Of a DNA stretch of 64,000 nt, positions 55,166-64,000 are shown piece by piece. The DNA is taken from positions 930,001 through 994,000 of the forward strand of contig CAJZBQ010000011.1 of assembly GCA_914767885.1 (NCBI GenBank), in the 5' to 3' direction. The position numbers and the translations under genes were made by a program. This DNA is from Blepharisma stoltei. Its lineage: Eukaryota; Ciliophora; Heterotrichea; Heterotrichida; Blepharismidae. The stretch's first letter is position 1. Each line of letters begins with the position of its first letter. The notes under the pieces were generated by a model that was not told the origin of the DNA, did not search any database, and saw only the letters and a list, made by a program, of their open reading frames with translations.

Positions 55166-56668
55166 TTAATCTGAATAGAGTTCTTGAGAGCTTAACATGA
55201 GCTTTTTTGGGTAACTTCCTTGTGATGGAGAATTCTCCTGCCTTGAGCTAGAGTGCGTTTTTTTAATGGCCTCAAGTTCATTCAAAGCACTAATCAATAT
55301 AGCTGCTCGGTCTTCATCTTCTTTCTTATAAGTATAATTGATAAAGTTGCTGTCTTTTTTCCCTTTTTTCTTCCTTGACTCTTGTGGCGGATAAAACGGC
55401 TCAACTTCATCAAAATTATCGAAATTTGATGAGTCATAATCATTTCTTAGCTAAATATAAAATACCTCAGGGATTCATGGTGCCCTTGTGCTTCTCATAT
55501 TTTCCCAGTCTATTCCATTAAAGAAAGGATGTGCTTTGATTTCTTCAACTCCATGAGATCCAAGCCTATCTCCAGCATCACATACAAGCTTTCTTATCAA
55601 ATCACAAGTGGAGTGTCTCAAGTTCGCTTCTCTTGGTATTGACAAAATGTTTCTCCAATGCAAGATTTTTTGACAAGTTATAGATGGCTCGTCTGAAAAG
55701 AAAGGAGGATACCCCACGACCATTTCAAATAAAATAACACCAACGCTTCACCAATCAACTGTTTCAGTATACCCTCCTCTTCCAAACACTTCTGGAGCTA
55801 TATAGTCAGGAGTGCCTACAGTTGAGTAAGCCAGGGCTCGGTTTCTCTTATAGTCTGTTCGCCTTTCCATATACTGCTTTGCTTTAGCTTCGTCTTCTAG
55901 CTTGTTTAAATTTGAATACAAATTATCCGTCTGGATATCACTTAATTTACAAAGCCCAAAGTCAGATAGTTTTATATGGCCGTCTCTACCAATCAAGACA
56001 TTATCTGGTTTGATATCTCTATGTATATAGTTTAGTTTGTGCACAGACTCTACAGCTAAAACCATCTCAGCAATATAAAATTTGGCCTCATCTTGAGGAA
56101 GGATATCTCTTTTAATCAAAACAGTCATCAAATCACCCCCTTGCAGGTATTCCATTGCTAAATACAAGTATTTTTCATCTTGAAAAGAGTATTTCAGCTC
56201 AACAATCCATGGATTATTAGCTTTGGCTAATACATTTCTTTCAGCCCTCACATGCTGGATTTGGTTTTTTCGGATCATTTCAGTTTTGTTCATTTTCTTC
56301 AAAGCGAGGATTTCTCCTGAAGATTTGTGACGGACAACTCTAACTTCTCCAAAGGCGCCGCGGCCTATGATTGTGATCGGTTCAAAATCAAAAATGCTTG
56401 TACGTGCCCGCAAGCTCCGAAGTCGCTCAGCTTCTTTGTGCATGATTTCTTCTCTAACCATTCTCTGCTCGGTTTCAGAAAGATTAAGCTCAACCATTCT
56501 TTTGTTTATTTCGTCCCAATATTCGCGATTTTCAGTATCTTCACGCTTTTTCTTGGAGTATTTTTCAGCGATGAAAGCTTTGGCGGCTTCGGCTTTTTCT
56601 CTTGCTGCTGCAGATATTTGAGGCTCTTCTCTTGTTTCAGCCCTTTTGGGCGTTCTTGGTTGGTCCAT
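55166..56668 (-). CDS. NDR/LATS-family serine/threonine kinase 2
   Basis: ATG 56668, TAA 55166-55168. One 15-nt intron (55451-55465) leaves 1488 nt, 495 residues. Same architecture as kinase 1: an N-terminal helix rich in Arg and Glu, GRGAFGEVR, ALKKMNK, HRDIKPDN, DFGLC, AYSTVGTPDYIAPEV, and hydrophobic motif FINYTYKK. TGA is Trp at ETVDW and RAPW. The longer N-terminus (about 55 residues before the MOB-binding region) is the main difference. The two genes flank GCVT in inverted orientation, suggesting an old duplication. Confidence 0.95.
55451..55465 (-). other. 15-nt intron in NDR kinase 2
   Basis: The minus strand reads GTATTTTATATTTAG. Removal joins RAPWIPE to LRNDYDS in frame. Confidence 0.94.
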
Positions 56669-56889
56669 TTATATAAGAAAACTTAAGGAGACGACTATTT
56701 TGTTGTCTGATGAATTTTTGGTAAGAAAAATTTAAATTGATCAATGTAAAATTATTTGTAAAAAATAGCTATAACCATTTTAACTGCTTCGGGAAAAGGA
56801 CCTTTACTTAAAATATACAGACATTCTTGATTTATATAGTCTATATGAAGATTTATATTATAATAATTCGCGTTTAGGAGTAGTTAATA

Positions 56890-57536
56890 TTATTTTTGTC
56901 CTTTATTGCTTTCTTCTGGCTCAATTTTCAATTCAGGGATCTTGAATCTCCAAGTTCCTTTCTTCAATGGCGACGCTATCTTCTCTTCTTTTACACCTTT
57001 CTTCCCCTTTCAAGTCAGAATTCCCCAAGCTTTTCCATGGCTCGGATCTTTCAAATCCATCTTACTCCCCCTGTGAGCGAACCAAAAAATTTGTTCGCTC
57101 ACGGAGGGACTTAATTTTTTTTTTCTCGAAAGTTAAAAAAATTTCCAATTTGTAAAAATTAAGAAGTAAAAAACTAATTTAATTTGCAAAATTTATATTT
57201 TAAAATATAAGCTGATTCAAATTAAAAAGATTTATCTAGAGATTTTATTATAATAATATAAATTATTTTTTCCATAAATTTTTTTTTCTCTCACGGAGGG
57301 TGGGTTTTTGGGAAAAAAATAGGATTTTTCAAATAGTTTTGTTCGCTTACGGAGAGGGAGTCAGTAATTGTGTAATATGAGTTCGGAGGCCATGTAGACC
57401 TCCAAAAATGAAAGCCTACCCCTTTGCATCTATACTGACCAGCTAGTTCATAAAGATCCTTGTAATTTTTGGCTGGGTTTAAAACTTCTTCTTTTGTAAA
57501 GACTTTTATACCTCTAAAAATTTTTGATGCGAGCAT
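56890..57536 (-). CDS. probable mitochondrial ribosomal protein mS34, split by one MITE IES
   Basis: ATG 57536, TAA 56890-56892. Removing 57065-57363 leaves 348 nt, 115 residues: MLASKIFRGIKVFTKEEV at the start, HFWRSTWPPNSYYTIT before the insertion and the motif DPSHGKAWGILTWKG after it. The last motif resembles the mS34 family of the mitochondrial small subunit, and the basic N-terminus suits mitochondrial import. TGA is Trp in ILTW. The assignment rests on one motif and length, so treat it as probable. Confidence 0.62.
57065..57363. mobile_element. class A MITE-type IES in the mS34-like gene
   Basis: 299 bp. Left end CTCCCCCTGTGAGCGAACC with hairpin partner GTTCGCTCACGGAGGG, right end GTTCGCTTACGGAGAGGGAG. 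The flanking triplets differ (TTA 57062-57064, TCA 57361-57363), so one copy has mutated. Either junction keeps the frame (Lys or Glu). Confidence 0.88.
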
Positions 57537-57604
57537 AAAAATTATGATTATTGCATAATAATTATAAGGGCCCTGACGAGAGCGAAGTTTACAAATTATA
57601 TAGA

Positions 57605-58234
57605 TTAGTGTTCTCCTCTTTGGATAAATCTCAAATCGTCAGCTAGCTCTCGTTGGTAGTTCGGATATCTCCAAGGTCTAAGTTCATAATGTCAAGCAGC
57701 TCTTGGGGTTTGTAAGTGGCTCATTAGTTTAGGCAATGGGGTTGGGGTTCCCAAAGCTACAGCTGAGCACATGCCAACTACAACAGCCCATTCAGGAGTG
57801 ACAGGGGCGATTCCTAATTTGTTTAGTTCTTCTCAAGTCTTGATAAAAGTCTTCGAAAGGTCTACGCCTGGATTTTTTTCTAATTTGTCTAAAATTTGAT
57901 GTGCCTAGATATTTGATACTTTAGTTGTGTTCTTATAAGCTATCACGTACCCATGCGCTGCAATAATGTGTGTCGCTATATCTGCACCATGGTTAAATTG
58001 ACAAGCTGAGTGGTAAATATAAAAGAAATCGTCCTAAATTTGGCATACCCATTGTTGATATTTAATGTGGAGCATCAGCTTTCTGTTATAATATCTCGTT
58101 AAGTCAGCTTTTTTTGTATCATAAGCTTCCTGAGGTGTAATATTCTTATTTCTAACTGCTTTTTCCAGTTCAACAGCAGGGATAAAATCAAAAACTGAAC
58201 CGATTTTTGTGCTAATCTTCCTTTTTAAAATCAT
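57605..58234 (-). CDS. unrecognised 199-residue protein with two introns
   Basis: ATG 58234, TAA 57605-57607. Two 15-nt introns (58034-58048, 57905-57919) leave 600 nt. Basic N-terminus (MILKRKISTKIG), then a hydrophilic region and a C-terminal part with ELRPWRYPNYQRELADDL. TGA is Trp twice. No domain is recognised. The N-terminus and the neighbourhood of mS34 and GCVT would fit a mitochondrial protein, but this is only a suggestion. The 199 codons, both introns and the Trp codons agree in one frame, so the gene itself is solid. Confidence 0.8.
57905..57919 (-). other. 15-nt intron in unrecognised gene
   Basis: The minus strand reads GTATCAAATATCTAG. Removal joins YKNTTK to AHQILDK in frame. 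Confidence 0.9.
58034..58048 (-). other. 15-nt intron in unrecognised gene
   Basis: The minus strand reads GTATGCCAAATTTAG. Removal joins IKYQQW to DDFFYIYH in frame. Confidence 0.9.
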
Positions 58235-58264
58235 AAATTATAATTTATCTAGAATTATACTTAA

Positions 58265-60715
58265 TTATCCTCTTCTTTCAGCAATTTTATTCAGCACTAT
58301 TTTGTGGATTCTTAGCAAGTAATCACTGTAGCTGATTTCTCCAGACGTCACATCTTCCACCATGAACCTTCTTAAAATGAAATCATCCCCTTTCCCTTCA
58401 AAGAGCCAATGCAAGGATGGATAAGCTGATGGACTTCTTTTCCTGACCTCATCTATAATAGCTAGCACTTTTGCTGACTCATCATTTCCATAGTCATTTA
58501 GAGCCCACAACTCAGGGTTTTCGCTCAATTCGTCAAACTGAGGGACGCCAAAAACATTTTGCAAAAATTCTTGATCTGCGTTCCTTCCTATGTAAAGTAG
58601 CATAACTTCACCATTAAATAGTAAGTAGACTCCATTCGATTGAATATATTGCAAGGTGCACGGAACTAAGTTAGGGAGGATTAGGAACTCAGCATTATTT
58701 AGAGTTCCTGGCTGTTGAGGCTGGACTGAAATGTCGTGCAAACTATAAATGGATGGATAAAAGTGCATTCTTGTTTGACGGATGTTCATACCTAATAGTG
58801 CGTGCACTGAAAAAAGCCTTGCATCAATTGGAACCCCACTTACTGCAAAAGCTGGAAGCTTCATAGCTGTGTTACTATAAAGAGGGACCATTCTTAAGGT
58901 CTCAGGTACCAAAATTTTGTTTACTTCTCCATCTCCAACAGTCATTCTATGTATCGTAAGCATCGTTATCATGCTTGCATGCCATTTTTCTCTAACAGTC
59001 CCCACCGCTTCTTCATAAATCGAATAAGCGCTTTGTCTTGCAACAACATTCGCTATTGCATCAGCATCTCCCCCTTTAAATATATTAGGGATCATTTTTG
59101 TGCTTTTCATGACTCCGTTGAAAATTCTTATAAGTCTTTGCCCATACTGGCTCGTATAAAGCATTGCGCATTGAACATGCAAATCAATATCTTCTTGCAA
59201 TTTTGAGTCATGCTTAAGCATAATGACTATAGTTTTATCCGAATCAATGCAAGCCAGCTCCATTTCGACCGGTCCTTTTCTTTTGAATTTCCCAATATAT
59301 TGATCAATTGCGATTCCATTGCTACATCTTGCCCTCATAACTGCTTGGAAGCCTTGTGTCCTTGTCAAAGTTCGGAAAATTTGATAATACATCCGTTCTC
59401 CATCAAAGCCTACATTGAAATTTGGATAATAATGCAAATCTCCTCCAGTTTGAGAACAAAGTGCAGCCAATGAAGGGGCATCAGCATACTGTCCTGAGCA
59501 TAAGAAAATATCAATACAAATATCTTCAGATGTGCACTCTTGGGCTAAGGTAACATAATTTTCAAGTGGAGCGTACATGGTTTTCTCTTTATCTGTATTA
59601 AAAAGTTTAGGGTCTACTCTATTAGTCAGTTTTCCTTTTCCAACAGTGCCAAGCTGGGAAGTAAAGATGAGGACTCTCCCTCCTCTTCCTTTTAATAAAT
59701 AATTTTTCATCGCGTCAGCTACTGCCCCAGCTGATAAATTCACTTTAGGAGGTTGTGTAAAGTCCCAAGCAAGCAGCCTATCCAATAGCCCATCCAGCTG
59801 TTCCCGCTGCTCAGCCACATTATAAGTAAGCCCAGCCACACTTTCAGGGATAAAAGGGTCGTCTACATCAGTTACCAAGATTTCTGAGACTTCTCCAGTA
59901 GATCCAATCTTATAGAACTGCATAGAAGTATCAAACGTCATCACTCCAATGCTGCATCTCTCAGGAAAAGAAACATAGTCCAGCACTCCTTTTATTGATG
60001 TCAGAATCTGCTGAGGGAGGCCTAAAGATATAGAATTCGCTGAGATATCAATGCAAAAGAAAAATAAAGGAGCCATCGGAGGCCGATTTGAGTAGTCTTC
60101 TGGAGCGATGAACTCATAAGTCCCAGCCCAAAGCTCAGGTTTGTTATTTCTATCGTTAAAATACTCCTCTGGTGAGTCTTGAACCAGCCCGCATATATTG
60201 CATATGCACTTTCTTCCTCCTTCCACAAATCGAAAATGAGGACTGACAAATGCCAAACATCGATTGCATCGGAATGGGATTTTATTAAGAATTGGGATTG
60301 GATCTTCTCCTGGGCAGATATCAGCGAGTGGGTGCCAAATTGCAGCAAGTGGCAGGCCTGTTGATTTTTGAGTGCTTTCATCTATTGCACATTGAGTGCA
60401 TGTAAAACGGAGAAAGCGTGGGGAGGTGACAGCTTGCTCTTTTGCGATAATATTTTCTAAAATAGGAGGCGGAAGCTGTCCCATAGCGGTGAATTGACCT
60501 AAAAAGTCATCATATCTTTCTAAAGGTCTTGGAAGTGTTTCGGTGTGGACTTTTGCTTCTCTTGGCTGCTCAGCTTGAATCCTTCGTTCGGCCATTGTGT
60601 TAGGAAGTTGATTTTGTTGAGGGATATCAGGCTTCGAAGAGATTGGCTCAGCTTCTTGGTAGAGGGGCCTTTGCAAATGAGGCAAACGAGCTCTATGATC
60701 ACCTTGAAGTGCCAT
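58265..60715 (-). CDS. SEC24: COPII coat subunit SEC24
   Basis: SEC24 selects cargo for ER exit vesicles together with SEC23. One uninterrupted 816-residue frame: a short Gln/Pro-rich N-terminus, the zinc ribbon (CNRCLAFVSP...CNICG), the trunk (PPMAPLFFFCIDIS), beta-sandwich and helical domains (MTVGDGEVNK, NTAMKLPAFAVSG), and the C-terminal gelsolin-like domain (VYLLFNGEVMLLYIGRNAD). The N-terminus is shorter than in animals. No intron, IES or TGA. ATG 60715 is preceded by AT-rich DNA. Confidence 0.96.
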   Translation of the reverse strand: MALQGDHRARLPHLQRPLYQEAEPISSKPDIPQQNQLPNTMAERRIQAEQPREAKVHTETLPRPLERYDDFLGQFTAMGQLPPPILENIIAKEQAVTSPRFLRFTCTQCAIDESTQKSTGLPLAAIWHPLADICPGEDPIPILNKIPFRCNRCLAFVSPHFRFVEGGRKCICNICGLVQDSPEEYFNDRNNKPELWAGTYEFIAPEDYSNRPPMAPLFFFCIDISANSISLGLPQQILTSIKGVLDYVSFPERCSIGVMTFDTSMQFYKIGSTGEVSEILVTDVDDPFIPESVAGLTYNVAEQREQLDGLLDRLLAWDFTQPPKVNLSAGAVADAMKNYLLKGRGGRVLIFTSQLGTVGKGKLTNRVDPKLFNTDKEKTMYAPLENYVTLAQECTSEDICIDIFLCSGQYADAPSLAALCSQTGGDLHYYPNFNVGFDGERMYYQIFRTLTRTQGFQAVMRARCSNGIAIDQYIGKFKRKGPVEMELACIDSDKTIVIMLKHDSKLQEDIDLHVQCAMLYTSQYGQRLIRIFNGVMKSTKMIPNIFKGGDADAIANVVARQSAYSIYEEAVGTVREKWHASMITMLTIHRMTVGDGEVNKILVPETLRMVPLYSNTAMKLPAFAVSGVPIDARLFSVHALLGMNIRQTRMHFYPSIYSLHDISVQPQQPGTLNNAEFLILPNLVPCTLQYIQSNGVYLLFNGEVMLLYIGRNADQEFLQNVFGVPQFDELSENPELWALNDYGNDESAKVLAIIDEVRKRSPSAYPSLHWLFEGKGDDFILRRFMVEDVTSGEISYSDYLLRIHKIVLNKIAERRG

Positions 60716-61664
60716 ATTTTATAAATTTCCTAGTTGGAATACAAATCGAAAAAATTGATTTGCGTGTTTCTCTCAAATTAATAAATAATAAAGATCATCA
60801 AAAATATATTAAAATTAATCCTATAAATTATATTCGTAAATTACAATAAAGGAATCTTCAAGAGGTTTTAGCATATGCTGACAACATCTATTGTAGTCTT
60901 GAAATCAGAGTTTGAAGTTGAACTAATGCAGTTATTTGATTAAACAAATCCATCGATAATCAAACGAAAATTAAATAAAAAAATGAAGGTTGAGAAAAGT
61001 CTAGATCTCACGTTCAAGCTTCTGATTTAAAGATATATATAAATAAAATGGCATTCGGTTCGAGAGAAATTAGCTCTGCCAATTTTCTCTCCCTCATGGA
61101 ATTTTATTTATGGGGTTGGGTTTTTCTCTCGAGAACTTCTGCACAGAAACAGCCGTTTAACTTTGGGGATAACCAAAGGCATGGCTCCTCAGTGCATTCA
61201 AGAGGTTCAGAGTTTTACCTCTCAGCACATCCCCACGGGAGGATGACCCTTAGGCGGAACACGCGCAGGAGCTGAGTCAGGGAGAGCGACGGCAACGCGC
61301 CGGGTGAGATGTGCGGCGACTTTCTGGCGACGAGGCCTCATAGAAGGCTTGGGTATGGGCTGAGCACATATTCCAAGATGGCTTGGTGACGTCACTGATC
61401 TCGCTTTGACCCTTTTTAATTAAGGGGGTGTGGGCACTAGACACCTTAAAATACCAGGTTTAATGTAATGCAATGTAATGATTTAAAGATATATGAAAAT
61501 GTAAATATCCGGTATATTTAGCATCACTTTTTTAGTATTAAAGACAAATCTAAAAAAGTAAATCATAGTCTCAAAAAAAAATTTAAAGGTTTTTTTTATA
61601 TTAGACTTAATTGAAGGGCAAGATAAGAAAAGAGCACTAATTAAGCAATAAATGATGATTATTT
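60716..61664. other. intergenic region with a class C element
   Basis: SEC24 promoter side and cathepsin L 3' side. Apart from the element at 61039-61478 it is AT-rich with no supported feature. Confidence 0.6.
61039..61478 (+). mobile_element. class C retroposon-like element, intergenic
   Basis: 440 bp between 16-bp duplications TGATTTAAAGATATAT (61023-61038, 61479-61494). 5' start ATAAATAAAATGGCATTCGG, an internal GGCGGAACACGCGCAGGAG core, and 3' tail TAATGTAATGCAATGTAATG. Same family as the GCVT insertion, in the opposite orientation. No ORF, so non-autonomous; SINE-like. Confidence 0.88.
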
Positions 61665-63051
61665 TTAAACTATTGGGTATACTGGTTGCATCTGGATACC
61701 GCAAATACCTTGTCCAGCAACGACTGCAATTCTGATATATCCAGCTTCACCCCAGGCGTCACCCCAAGAGTTCTTAACTTTCCAGTATGGAGGAGAGTTA
61801 ACCTGGTTGTACCCAACAATTAAGACTCCGTGGTCTAAAGCAGTTCCACAGTCTTTACTCACAATTCCTCCCTTATAATGTTGCCAAGCAGCTTGGTCAG
61901 CTTCAACAGCAACTGAGACTGGTTGCTGAGCGACTGCAGCGTAGAGTTGATCAGTGTTATCTGCTTGGACTGCCTTGTAGCCAGAAAGGGTAGCTGCAAC
62001 TGCCTTTTCCTTACTCCCCTCCGTGAGTGAAACAAAACCATTGAAAAATCCCTATATTTTTGCAAAAACCACCCTCTGTGAGTAAAAAAATATTTTTATG
62101 GAAAAAAAAATTGATACATAAATGATAATTATTATAACTAAATCTCTAGAAAATTCTGATTAATTTTAAATAGCCTGCATTTTAAAATATAAATTTCGCA
62201 AATTAAATTAATTTTTGCTTTTCAATTTTTTGCAAATTGGAATTTTCTTAATTTTGAAAAAAAAAAATTACTCTAATAAATTTAAAAAAAAAAATTAATC
62301 CTCCATAGCAAACAAAATTTTTTTGTTCGCTCATGGAGGAGGGCGAGTTAGTCTTGTTGCAAAGACCATACTTACCAGTGTAAGGGTAGTTTGCTTCAGT
62401 TGTAATTCCTCTGTTAGCAATGATGTATTTCATTGCAGCTGTCATATCTCCTCCATTGCAGGATTCGTTTCCAAAGCTATATGAGCAATCCATAAGTTGT
62501 TGCTCTGATAGAGAAGTCAAGGTGTGGCCGGCCAAGAACCATGCACCTTCAGTAGACCCAGTAGTTGAGAATGACCAACAGCTTCCGCATTGCCCTTGGT
62601 TTTTAACTGCGGTAACAGCTCCTTTTTGGGTCCAGTCGACTTGGGTTGGGACAGCAGAGACGTCAAATTCAGCAACTTCAGCGTCGACAATTGGTTGGAA
62701 TTTACGAGGAGTGTAAATCATCTTAAATTCAGCGAAGGTTAAGTCTGCGAACTCGTTGACTCCAAGGAAATAGGTATTTCCCTGGCCGTTGAAGACACGG
62801 ACGTAGGCTGAGTTGTCTCTGAAAATCTTGAACTTGCGAGCGTATTCTTCTTCGCTAGCGTAGAGCTTGTTGTATTTGGCAATGAATTCAGAGAATTCTT
62901 GTTCCTCCATCTGGAGTTGGGTAATTGCTGGAGTTTGGGCTGGTCCTGATAGAACTGCAACGGTTGCCACAACTCCGACGATGGCCAATAGGCCAAAGAC
63001 TGCCAAGAACCTTTTCTTGGATTTAGTTTCTACTGCGAAGTAACCTTCCAT
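61665..63051 (-). CDS. cathepsin L-like cysteine protease (C1A), split by one MITE IES
   Basis: ATG 63051, TAA 61665-61667. Removing 62014-62350 leaves 1050 nt (349 residues). An N-terminal signal-anchor (FLAVFGLLAIVGVVATVAVL) follows a basic stretch, then an I29 inhibitor propeptide (EFADLTFAEF) and the mature domain: oxyanion Gln and Cys in QGQCGSCWSFS, GCNGG-like SCNGGDM, His in DHGVLIVGY, Asn in KNSWGDAWGE. All catalytic residues are present. A lysosomal or food-vacuole protease is likely. It is unrelated to the CB array beyond the shared fold. Confidence 0.95.
62014..62350. mobile_element. class A MITE-type IES in the cathepsin L gene
   Basis: 337 bp including one TTA (62011-62013, 62348-62350). 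The hairpin is at the right end here (AACAAAATTTTTTTGTTCGC region, ending GGAGGAGGGCGAG), so the MITE is inverted relative to the coatomer copy. Excision restores LCNKTKEKAVAAT. Confidence 0.9.
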
Positions 63052-64000
63052 TTTATTATAATTGTTTCCCCAGTTGTCATCAAGATTAGCACAACGAAGG
63101 GCTTTATGAAATTATTCACATAAAATTGGTAGAATTAATTATGGCATTTTATCTTGTCGTTATAGGGATAAAAACAGTGGTTAAAAATGATTTTTAATAT
63201 TTTGTGACTGTTAACGAACAAAAGACCTGCTTTAGTTTTTATAAAAGCTATATGATAATAATTTTAGGTGCAGAAAATTATCGAAGGTGTCTTGTTTAAA
63301 TTAAAATTTTTAATTGATTTCTCAAAATATTCAGAAGCAAGTAATTAGAAAAATTATATATCTATGTGAGGGTTTAATTATTGAACTACTTATTCTGTGC
63401 ATCAAAAATTAAAATAATCTAAATAAAACATTTGAAAAATTCCAAAAGTCGTATATGCATATCATATTTAAATCCTTTATAAAATTTCACTGAATAATAA
63501 ACGAATTTTAAGCTTTTCAAGTGGCAATGATAATAATGAGTGTGTCCTTCGTATTAATTATTAAATTCTTATATCCGAAAAAGAAAAATATAAAAGTCTT
63601 AAACTATAATAATTCAAAGAAGCAAATCACTTTACATTGCTATAAAAAGGCTACTTAAATAAAAAGTCTAACAAATTTTTTCTTACGAATAATATAAAAA
63701 GTTAACAACAGCTTTTGGCAAATATATCAACTTATTACTTTGTTAAAATAATTCAAATATACCAAAAAGGGTTTAGATAACCTGTAGAAGCTGTGATCGG
63801 CAGAGCCTGAGCATGTGCTCCACAACTGCAGGATATCACCTGGCTGCGCTCTCAGCTCCTTTGGAGGAACTGAGTGAGGAACCTTACAAAGGTTACTGGT
63901 GTTAGGGTGAATGCGGCCAAGACCGGAGAGATGCGCTTGCCAACCCATCTTTAATTCCCGCGAAAACTTAAATTTTTTGTTTTTTTGGTTAATTTTATTT
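63052..64000. other. noncoding end of the window
   Basis: AT-rich DNA upstream of the cathepsin L gene, then a GC-rich island at about 63770-63955 (CTGAGCATGTGCTCC, CGGCCAAGACCGG) that looks like part of a class C element. The reverse frame 63727-63948 lies within it and has no recognisable homology. Confidence 0.5.

Noticed and set aside
63727-63948. 73-codon reverse-strand ORF near the window end
   Set aside because: It coincides with a GC-rich island resembling class C elements and shows no domain or codon pattern like the true genes.
1-64000. Assembly error or wholesale pseudogenisation as the cause of the interrupted genes
   Set aside because: The interruptions are precise, flanked by duplications, and leave coding lengths divisible by three in every housekeeping gene, which chance errors would not do.

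Overview
This is AT-rich germline (micronuclear) DNA from a heterotrich ciliate, most probably Blepharisma or a close relative. Three sequence observations point there. (1) In-frame TGA stands where homologues have tryptophan in almost every gene, while TAA and TAG are the only terminators. (2) All seven introns I can define are exactly 15 nt, GT...AG. (3) About twenty coding regions are interrupted by inserted DNA whose precise removal restores both frame and homology, which is how internal eliminated sequences (IESs) behave in ciliate germline DNA. Species and germline status are inferences. After removal of every predicted IES and intron, the coding length of each intact gene is divisible by three.

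Layout. 1-12.7 kb holds compact housekeeping genes, nearly all on the minus strand: a coiled-coil protein (3' part, plus strand), PRMT5, CTP synthase, a BRE1-type RING E3 ligase, coatomer beta and a STIMATE/TMEM110-like membrane protein. 13.6-45.3 kb is a direct tandem array, all on the plus strand, of 16 cathepsin B-like (papain family C1A) genes and pseudogenes plus one 3' fragment, here called CB1-CB16. 45.4-46.5 kb is a zinc-finger-like gene whose 5' part was also copied into the array. 46.7-49.5 kb is a voltage-sensor/nucleotide-cyclase fusion. 49.5-52 kb is mostly decayed mobile DNA. 52-63 kb holds two NDR-family kinases, glycine cleavage T protein, a probable mitochondrial ribosomal protein mS34, an unrecognised intron-containing gene, SEC24 and a cathepsin L-like protease. 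The last kilobase is noncoding.

The central observation is the cathepsin B array. Only three adjacent copies (CB12-CB14) keep the Cys/His/Asn triad. Most other copies keep open frames, signal peptides and fold motifs but have lost the catalytic Cys (to Gly, Asp or Ala) and usually the His. This looks like an expanded family of secreted pseudoproteases beside its active parents.

The inserted DNA falls into several classes: (A) CTCC...GGAG MITEs with TTA/TAA duplications and a GAGCGAAC inverted repeat; (B) related MITEs carrying a TTGATCGAACGAT repeat; (C) GC-richer, retroposon-like units of about 400-580 bp with 7-17 bp target duplications and short tandem 3' tails; (D) palindromic or minisatellite-bearing inverted-repeat elements; (E) short TA-bounded pieces of about 50-250 bp. 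Two class A MITEs appear to have recombined with each other to make one of the tandem duplications in the array.
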